Assembly (NCBI RefSeq): GCF_002994745.2
Contig: NC_037091.1
Span: 34,164,612 to 34,228,611, forward strand
Source of the DNA: Rosa chinensis
Lineage: Eukaryota; Streptophyta; Magnoliopsida; Rosales; Rosaceae
Reading direction: 5' to 3'
DNA: 64,000 nt
Shown here: piece after piece, positions 56,336 to 64,000 of the stretch
How positions within the stretch are numbered: position 1 is the first letter of the stretch
Layout: each line of letters begins with the position of its first letter
Notes under the pieces: model-generated
Told to the model about the DNA's origin: nothing
The model's input: only the letters and a program-made list of their open reading frames with translations
Database searches by the model: none
Translations under genes and position numbers: made by a program

Positions 56336-56757
56336 CTAGGAACCTAAATTGTTTGATGACACTCCAGAAATCTTGACCATAGGAACTGCAATATGCAGCT
56401 TTTCTTCTGTGTGTGATCTTTTGGTCAAATTTCTTATGTATTTCGAATTTTTTGTAACAGCATCAAGAGGCGTGGTTTTTGTTGTCGCTGCAAGAAAGCG
56501 TGGCTTAGGGTACATTCTGGAGGAAGAAGAAGATGAAGTCTCAGATGTAGAGTAACTGCGAGGCATACATTTTGTAAATATGGGGTGGAATAGAGAACAA
56601 ATTCACGAAGTGAGGCGGGAGTTGTAGAATTTCCTGCGTTTCTTTTCTTTTGTGGTATACTGGTATTTAGGAAAAAATTCATAGCGTTGTTTAACAGTGG
56701 AAACAAAGTACATGTTGATCTCAACCATACTAGACAGTTATCCGTCATTGTAGCCAT
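56336..56757 (-). CDS. Unrecognised small gene candidate, possibly frameshifted
   Basis: An ATG at 56757 (MATMTDNCLVWLRSTC...) lies directly behind a telo-box-like CCTAAACCCTAACCCTAAA, an arrangement common at plant housekeeping gene starts. Its frame runs to 56434 (107 codons). A second frame, 56336-56566, overlaps and has a more protein-like composition: MPRSYSTSETSSSSSSRMY, then a basic tail (KRSHTEEKLHIAVPMVKISG). A 1-nt shift or an unseen small intron near 56560 could join the two. No family recognised and no function proposed. Confidence 0.35.
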
Positions 56758-56776
56758 TTTAGGGTTAGGGTTTAGG
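56758..56776 (-). promoter_or_regulatory. Telo-box next to an ATG
   Basis: On the minus strand CCTAAACCCTAACCCTAAA is immediately followed by ATG at 56757. AAACCCTAA telo-boxes are known in promoters of plant translation and cell-cycle genes. Here the position (0 bp from the ATG) is unusually close. Confidence 0.6.
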
Positions 56777-56976
56777 TCAAGGGCAATAATCCTGCTGAAA
56801 ACCAGGAAAGACGTTATGATGCAAAATGCTTGAATAATTTTTTTCCATTTGAATTAATTGGTCACGAGTATAGATGATTAACATCTAGTAACAGTGTAAA
56901 CCAGAAAAGCTTAATAACATGGGCACACGAAGTGCTAAAGCACATGGAATTTAAAGTCCCTTAACAATATGAAATC

Positions 56977-57191
56977 GCCATCTTTCCGTAATATCCAGAA
57001 AAGCTTGAATCCAGCCTCAGAAATGCATTATGATCTACTTGTCTCAACTTCTATCACTGGGAAACCATCTTCAAGATGAACACAACATGGCCATCTTCCC
57101 CTAATATCCAGAAAAGCTCAATCCAGCCTCAGAAATGCATTATGATCTCCTTGTCTCAGCTTCTATCACTAGGAAACCATCGTCAAGGTGA
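56977..57191. repeat. Tandem duplication downstream of FAN1
   Basis: GCCATCTTTCC...AATATCCAGAAAAGCT...CTCAGAAATGCATTATGATC...TCTATCACT(G/A)GGAAACCATC occurs at 56977-57080 and again at 57089-57191, about 90% identical. It lies 150-360 bp past the FAN1 stop, perhaps in its 3' UTR. Confidence 0.9.
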
Positions 57192-57339
57192 AAGCTTGCC
57201 AGTCAAGTACTTGCCAATCCTAGAATTATCCAATAATAATTCTGGAGTTTTTGAAGGGTAAACTCATTTCAGAGCAGATCCAGTTCCTAGTAAATTCTTC
57301 AGTGTCAAGTCTTTTGAAAACCAAATCAGCCTAGAAGGT

Positions 57340-57871
57340 TCAGACAATAGGGCTCACTTTACAGACCTCAGCATTGAACCCACAATCCATTAAAAGCAAT
57401 AGCCATGCTCGCTGCTGTTCAGAGAGTCTATCCCTGGGGCCTTTAACTTCAACAAGCTTCGCTTCACCTCTGTATTTCCCATGGAAGCGCCACAGAAGTA
57501 AATCTGGCATTCCACTTGACCAACTACGATAATCTTGTGCAAGATGTCGACAAAATGCAGCCACACATGGGCCACCGATGCATGTAACAGCTGCCCGAAG
57601 CTCAGAGAGGGAATGTCGCCCCCAGTTAACTCCTCGACATGCTGTTCCCTCATGTAACTCCCATGAAGTGATGAGAATCTCTTCAGCCATGCCATCAAGA
57701 ATTTTCTGTAGGTGAGACTCGATATGGTTCTTTCTCACTAGATAAAAGCTATCAGTCTCTAAATCCAAGGGAGCAGTCTGCAAAATGAAGTTCATGGTTT
57801 CTAAATCTATTGATGGGAGTAAGACCTATCTATTGACAAAAGACCATATGTAAATAATAAAATAAAGATTA

Positions 57872-57935
<64 letters not shown>

Positions 57936-60900
57936 ATGTTACTGGAAAACAAGTTTATTTCAAACTAGGGACAAAACGATCACAACTGGAAAACCATATT
58001 AATAAATAGACCTTCAATAACAGCAAGGACTGGGCATCTTATAGTCAAACAACTGAAAAGTGTTTATGCCCAGGACCAAATAAGTCCTTATCTTTTTGCA
58101 CTGTATGTAGATAAGATTGCATATATAGATAAGATTGCATAATTTATACGCGATCATGTGTATACCAGATCAAATTATAATATGGGGGATGAAATTGGCA
58201 CCCCCCTTTTTACAAACCACCTCCTGCATGAGTAATGCATATAGAGGGGTGTGGTTTGTTAAAAAGGCGGTCTTAATTTCACTCCCCTATAACATCTATA
58301 TGGGATGATGTGCTAGGAGCTCATGATTCTTATATGACATTATAGTTGATGAAAGTAGTTGATAGTTGATGAAAGTAGTTGACATCATAGTTAATCTAAT
58401 ACTAAATCTATGGAGGTAAAGCTACCATAGCGACTAAGGGCTTTACTTTTAAGTACCGACAAGAGTATTGGCAGTGGTGGTCCACAGAATTATTGATACC
58501 ATTGTCTTATGAATATGTATGTACGTCCGAATGTACATAAGTAAGCAAATCAAAAAAATTAAGAGTCGAAACCATGCCTGAAATCTGGTGCGGAAGACAT
58601 TTGGTACATTGGAAAATATAATATCCCACATAAGAAGTCCAAAAATAGTCAACCAAATGCCACTCTCTGTATGAACACCCTGCCATCCACCTTCCTCGGC
58701 ATAATATTGCAGAGCTAGCTGCTCTACACCGCATTGCTCCCCATCTTCTCCATAAAACCTGCTCTTTGTGCCAATTGCACAATTTAAAGGTCTCCCCGGA
58801 ACATTTACCTAACTTGTTGAACAGAAGACGTGAGTAGGAAAACTTATATCGTAAGATGTTAAGAAATTAGGAAACATATGTTACACTTAACTTTACAGTT
58901 ATAGAGAGATGAAACAATTACCTCCATGATCTTCCTCTTGACAGACTCTGCAAAACTAGGAGTTTTCCATCGCCTCGGTGGTTTTCCCAAGCGAAGGACT
59001 CTCCTTTGAAGTGCCACTCTTGAACCAGCACGCACCCATTCATCTAGTAACCCATTTTCAGCAACCAAAAGGCTCTCATTCAGATAGCCCATGTGCTCCA
59101 AATCAATTGATAACCGTAGTGTCCAGTATCCTCTTCTACCATCACGAGCGAAACAATTCAGCAGCCTTTTCAGTAAATAGATAGCATCATTGTACCTGAG
59201 TGGAAAAATTAAGCTATTCAGTGTGCTAAACAGATTATTTTCACATATGTAATTCAAAGACCCCTACTTTATCCCCTATGAACACGCTTTTCCAGCATTT
59301 CAATTGGCAAACCCAAACTAATTAACAGCAATCCTCCAGACATGTATGGGTTAGTGACGCAATGAGCATGGCTATTACTAGAGAATATAGCCGACTGAAA
59401 CTCAATGATATGAGCAAGCATGTATACATGTTCTCTAAGAACATTATTTGGTCATTTATGGTGACAACCATGACCTTTAAAAATACATTCAAGTTACTTT
59501 TACAGAAAGTAGCATATGTTCCAACAGGAACCTTATTCTAGCTCATATTATTCTACTTCCCACCTACAGCATTGAGATTAGTCTCAAGTTCTTGATTCAC
59601 CTTAGTAGCTCCTGCTTTAATTGTTCAGTGTTCTCCTTTTGAACAATACTAGTGGCTCTAAATATTAACCTACTGGACTTTCCCAACACCCCGTACTTCC
59701 AACCTTAGACCATCTATAACCCAAAAAACATCACTGTGAGATCACTGCACCCTCATCCCAAAGAAATGAGGCTTTTTCTCCCAGGTTAAACCCTAACTCC
59801 AAGCCTGATTCTCTCCTTGTGCTGAGAATTAGATTGGAGTTTGTGAAAAGTGAAGTTGCAGTTGGTCTTTATCAGTGAATGTTCTGTTCAGTTTCATGGC
59901 CTTATGACAACATGCAAATTTGTGGTGAGGTTTGCAATGTTTCTGGTAAGCATGGTTTTGAGATGAATCATCTGTTTATGTGAATACCTGTTACTTCCCC
60001 CATATTCCAACACAAGTAACCTAGGCAGGCTTTAAAAGGCTAGACCTTGGTCACGCTGGCATCAAACTTGTTTATTTAGTTATTAAAAAAGGAATTTCAA
60101 TATATTGAGCGGAGAATGCCTCTAATGACGGTGACTGATTATGAAGCATGATGACCCAGTTTTACTAAAACCAAGTGATATCGAACAGGTTACCAACGGG
60201 TGTTTTCTCAAGGGTACTTGAATCCAAACCAGTACTCTAGATAATTAGAGGCACCCTCATCAAAAGCATGAAATTCGTTTTGATAAACAAACAAGGGAAC
60301 ACATTTCAAGGTGGAGTGAATATGCCAAAGCCTGTCAAAGCTACCTCTTCACTGAGGAAGCTGGCGAATACATCATATAAGTACAAGCATAGCACAAAAA
60401 CAGATGCCTGATCAATCAAGACTGCTTAACAGAATCAGGATGTAAATAAAGAGACATAAAGCTGAACAGATCATTCACCACACTAAAACCAACTGCCAAA
60501 TCATTTTCCACAATCCATACCACACATGGGAAGACCTTGAAGTTAAAATATACATGATCTACTTCTAGTTCAGGCAGCTTATATTCAGATATCATTATTG
60601 GTGTGTGAAATGAATCACGTAGCTTATCTTTGCTTGTTGCAATAGAATCTTCATAGCCAATCCCTACAGCAGTCATCTGCCTTTGAATACCAGCATTCTA
60701 GAAACTATCTCTAAAATCAGGACTTCCTATTCTGTACTAAGAGCAGTCAGTGGACAAAAGACAAGCATGTTTTGGAAATAAAGAACCAAAAAAATCATAA
60801 CATGCCAAAAAATAACATATTTACACAACAGTAATATTAGTTCCCAAAATCTACAAAGGAATATAATTGCTTGCATACCACACTTTTTTCCTTATATAGC

Positions 60901-63900
60901 AGATATGATGAGTTGCAATGTCAGTTGTTTTTAGTTCAACGTGTGCAGTGATTCTAATAAGACAACGTCCATATGAGATCACATATTTTTTTTAAATAAA
61001 ACGATAATGAGTTCTGGCTACCACATGCATAGTGCATAAGATTCCATACCATGCTAACTAAAACGATAGAGACTAATATATAATTTGCAGCAGAAGCATC
61101 GATATGACCAATGATATGAAATTCCAAGATGCATACCTATGCTCACGCTCAAGAAAAGAAATTCCTAGTAAAACCACTTTTGAGTTGACAAATGTAGCTG
61201 AAAAGTGGGAAAGGAATGGAGCCATTGATTCAGAGGTCAAGGATTGAACCGGATTGGATAAATGGGAATCAGCTATCTTTATGCACTTTAAGACCAATCC
61301 AGTGTTGCTTCCATCAAGAGCTTCATCAACTATTTGTGCCACTTCAATAGCCTGCAAAGCAAAACCATTAGATATAGTAAAGGCAAGCGTGGGCATCATT
61401 ACTTTTGCGCAAAGATAAAAGGCCACCTCTTCATAACCAAGCAAATCATCTCGAGCAGAGAAAATTTGTTGTGAGACTATGCACTTGTAAGTTGGATACT
61501 TGACTATTCCCAAATCCACCAGTAGAAATGCCGAGAGATCCTGTTCACCATTCAGGAAGAAAAGCCTCTACATAGAACAGAAAAAAAAATGAGAAGAAAA
61601 AAATTAATGTAAGGGAACTTCCTGATTAAATCAAACATTAGATGTAACAAAAGCACCTCAGCACGCCAGATAAGGGACTCCGCATTTGAAGATATCCTAA
61701 CACAGGATCCTGTTCTGTGCAAAACCATACTAGGTAGTAATGGGCTGCACATTAGCAAAACACAGGAAAGATCTTAAATACAATAATGAAGTAACATTAT
61801 TTACATATCAAAAGGATCATTAACAGAGAAATATATATACCACAAATCTTCATCGTAAGAAGATATAAGAGATGCAATGAGATCCTGCTTTCTTAGGCCA
61901 CGATTGCAACCCTGTAGCCTCAGTAGAAGCGCAGAATTAGAGTAAACCCATCAGATAACGAAGAAAGAAAATCATGAGACCACATTCCTCTCAAAGAGCA
62001 GTAGCATGTGAGTACATTATTTCAAGGCAAAGCGTTCATCAACACAAGAAATTGATCAAGATACAGCACTAAACATCCATAAATGTTCATGTACACACAA
62101 ACAAGTACACATGAGTGCACACAAACACTGTTATGTGACATAATCTAACAGTGTGAAGGAAATGTTTGACCCGTATCTGTCCACACAGTAGCTCTTCATG
62201 TGTAGTCATCGAAAGCCAATTCATCACTTTAGGAGCATAAACTAGGGAAGCAACCAAATTTAGAAAGATCCACCCGAAATGCTCCACTCAATGAATTAAG
62301 TCAACAAGGAACAAAAAATTCCAAGTTCAGTGACATGCTTAGCAAAAAATTAAACCAGAACAGTTCTTATTTCTTTAAACAAAATTAAGAGAAGTTGATA
62401 CAGAACCTAGATAGATTGAACTTGGAATTTTTTGTTCCTAGTTGACAAAATTAAGAGATGTTTGACCCGTATCTGTCCACACAGTAGCTCTTCATGTGTA
62501 GTCATCAAAAGCCAATTCATCACTTTAGAAGCATAAACTAGGGACGCAACCAAATTTAGAAAGATCCACCCGAAATGCTCCACTCAATAATTCAGTCAAC
62601 TAGGAACAAAAAATTCCAAGTTCAGTGACATCCTTGGCAAAAAACTTAAATCAGAACAGTTCTTATTCCTTTAAACAAGATTAAGAGAAGTTGATACAGA
62701 ACCTAGATAGATTGAGCTTTCTAGTTTGGCTATAACCTTCTTTTAGAGAAATCAAACTAGCGAAACAGCACTGTAGGTTAATTTTGAGGCAGTATATTCA
62801 AGTGAACACTCCCCAAAATTGTAAATAGTGGTGGTTGAGGTGGTTATTGCAGGTTTCACTTAAAGTGATTTAAAGTACATATGCAGAAACCAATCTCAGT
62901 TGGATAATATAAACTGTTGATGGCCCTGGGCATCTTTCCTTTACAAAATACTTGAATTCATTTTAACATTCCAATACTGTGATATAGAGTTCAATGAGAT
63001 GATCTCTAAAAGAAAATCTGCAAACATGATGCCAATAGATATATTTTAGATGTCAACCTGCTTAAGGATGCACAAGATTTCACGTAGCTCAGATACAGTG
63101 AGCAAATCCAAAATCTCCTTAATACAATCATCAGATAGTTTATTTATAATTTCAAAGCAAGATGCATACCCTGTCTCTGCAATATCACAAACAAATTTGC
63201 CATCAACCTTAATCTGAATTTTGAAACATACAGAATGTCCAACTGATAGTATTCTATTACCAGATAGCTCTTTCACTGCTTGTTGGGGATCCAGTACTTC
63301 TGGGTATGAAATAGCAGACAGCCGAAACCATGGGCCTGACCAAGAAAACCACCATAATAAATTCATGCAAATAGTTGATCTGTTGGTATAGCACAAGGAT
63401 GTATATTAAAATTAAAATTTCATATTAAAAAAAATAGCCTTTTCTTATCAACCAAATCTTATAGACCAGTCCTCTTTTCAGCATTTAAATGACCATGATG
63501 ACAGCCAATCAAATTATACCAGGTTTACATATCATATAAGTGCACAAAAGTTACACTCTAACAGAAGGTAACTATGAGACACACTCTAGGCCTCCAAAAT
63601 GAGTGATTTCCACAAGAATATGAGATTAGGAGACTTAAGAATAGTACTAAAATTTCATACCCCATAAGTGAAGTTTGAACAGCATTTACTATGTTGTGAA
63701 AGATAGGAAAGTGAATGTTTTGTGATGGCCAGCAAAACTGGGGCATACACCAGAAGCCACAATGTACATAATATAAGGGTAGCTGATGTTGTGCCGACTA
63801 TTATAAGAGAAATGGGGACATGATATTCCATAAGCTAGCCCTTTTAAAAAATAAAATAAAAAAGGCTAGCTTATAGACAACCATGTCCCCAGTTCTCTTA

Positions 63901-64000
63901 CAGTATTCAGCAGAATAATTGAAAACATAAATAATAAAACCATATGCCTGTAATAAACATGATCTGGAAAGTACAAACCTTTCCGTGTATAAAGCCGAAC
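57340..64000 (-). CDS. FAN1: Fanconi-associated nuclease 1 (partial, 5' end outside the window)
   Basis: Exons (minus strand): 63979->64000, 63058-63335, 61841-61911, 61657-61744, 61427-61567, 61137-61351, 58922-59195, 58578-58808, 57340-57777; 585 C-terminal residues, phase closing throughout. VRLYTRKGPWFRLSAISYPE opens the visible part. A SAP-like helix pair follows (EILDLLTVSELREILCILKQ, then RGLRKQDLIAS), then a helical TPR-type middle. The C-terminal VRR-NUC/PD-(D/E)XK nuclease shows GMPDLLLWR and KLVEVKGPRDRLSEQQRAWL, with the metal-binding Asp, Glu and Lys present. FAN1 cleaves 5' flaps and branched DNA in interstrand-crosslink repair and homologous recombination in the nucleus. The intron between 58578 and 57777 has a GC donor. 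The N-terminal UBZ finger would lie to the right. Confidence 0.95.
57880..57931. repeat. (AT)n microsatellite in a FAN1 intron
   Basis: About 25 AT units in the GC-AG intron 57778-58577. Confidence 0.95.
58183..58292. mobile_element. Small MITE-like foldback in a FAN1 intron
   Basis: GGGGGATGAAATTGGCACCC...TTTTTACAAACCACCTC is inverted as GAGGGGTGTGGTTTGTTAAAAA...TTAATTTCACTCCCC. The arms are about 40 bp with a short loop, about 110 bp in all. A TA dinucleotide at each border could be a Tc1/mariner-type target site, but this is weak. Confidence 0.7.
59196..61136 (-). other. Long FAN1 intron
   Basis: 1.94-kb intron. A minus-strand frame at 60416-60676 (86 codons, includes PELEVDHVYFNFKVFPCVVW) looks somewhat protein-like but matches no family I know. 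No element ends were seen. A remnant of an inserted gene fragment is possible. Confidence 0.5.
62162..62715. repeat. Tandem duplication (296-bp offset) in a FAN1 intron
   Basis: ATGTTTGACCCGTATCTGTC...CCTAGATAGATTGA spans 62162-62419 and recurs at 62458-62715, about 93% identical by eye. The short spacer (62420-62457) contains CTTGGAATTTTTTGTTCCTA, the reverse complement of text inside both copies (TAGGAACAAAAAATTCCAAG in copy 2). Confidence 0.93.
63795..63900. mobile_element. Small MITE-like foldback in a FAN1 intron
   Basis: TAAGAGAAATGGGGACATG...ATAAGCTAGCCCTTTT pairs with AAAAGGCTAGCTTAT...CATGTCCCCAGTTCTCTTA around an A-rich loop. Arms about 45 bp with a small bulge. It lies in the intron just left of the edge exon. 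Confidence 0.8.

Noticed and set aside
1..64000. CRISPR arrays, operons, prophage, organelle inserts or a defence island
   Set aside because: Intron-containing genes and plant transposons dominate. No regularly spaced identical short repeats, rRNA or plastid/mitochondrial genes were seen.

Overview
The window is nuclear DNA from a flowering plant, most likely a eudicot. Three host genes with normal plant exon/intron structure sit in a matrix of plant transposable elements. A Rosaceae-like source is possible, but the window alone does not settle it. No bacterial, organellar, rRNA, true tRNA or CRISPR feature is seen.

The host genes are all on the minus strand. (1) 18.8-22.0 kb: a complete two-exon leucine-rich-repeat receptor-like kinase of the At3g28040 type, 1010 residues. 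(2) 44.7-49.4 kb: a complete nine-coding-exon WD40 protein of the 'C2A9.03-like' family, 444 residues, with an extra intron in its 5' leader. (3) 57.3 kb to the right edge: the 3' nine exons of FAN1, the structure-specific nuclease, with SAP-like, helical/TPR and VRR-NUC regions. Its N-terminal part lies beyond the window. Splice joints were worked out by hand. Reading phase closes at every junction, including one GC-AG intron in FAN1.

The rest is mostly mobile DNA. Two Ty1/copia elements lie on the minus strand: 1867-8852 (490-bp LTRs, 5-bp target duplication ATGCA) and 33100-39942 (about 214-bp LTRs). Both have broken gag-pol frames. A gypsy 5' end (LTR, primer site and gag start) is at about 51.36-52.13 kb. 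Poly(A)-tailed non-LTR elements of about 1.15 kb without a reverse transcriptase are at 14730-15883, 22410-24144 and 26459-27627, with probable relatives at 8.96-10.04 and 42.4-43.2 kb. tRNA-derived SINEs are at 16974-17150 and 27224-27336, with two SINE-like copies near the left edge. DNA-transposon derivatives with recognisable target duplications include hAT-like (10096-10999, 25468-25992), PIF/Harbinger-like (12657-13893) and Mutator-like (17958-18381, 22417-22945, 28086-29512, 30001-30930) elements, plus several small foldbacks.

The observations most worth a second look are: an hAT-like element carrying what looks like the first exon of an annexin; a PIF-like element with an open reading frame of unknown origin; a retroelement carrying a MITE almost at its 5' end; the LRR kinase with both HRD and DFG motifs altered; the GC-AG intron in FAN1; a perfect 31-bp hairpin at 16.2 kb; an unnamed degenerate tandem repeat at 53.9-55.3 kb; and a repeat family built of G-runs and ATAAACGTTTAT palindromes, present three times. 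I found no multi-gene operon-like or defence-like system. The novelty here lies in the repeats.
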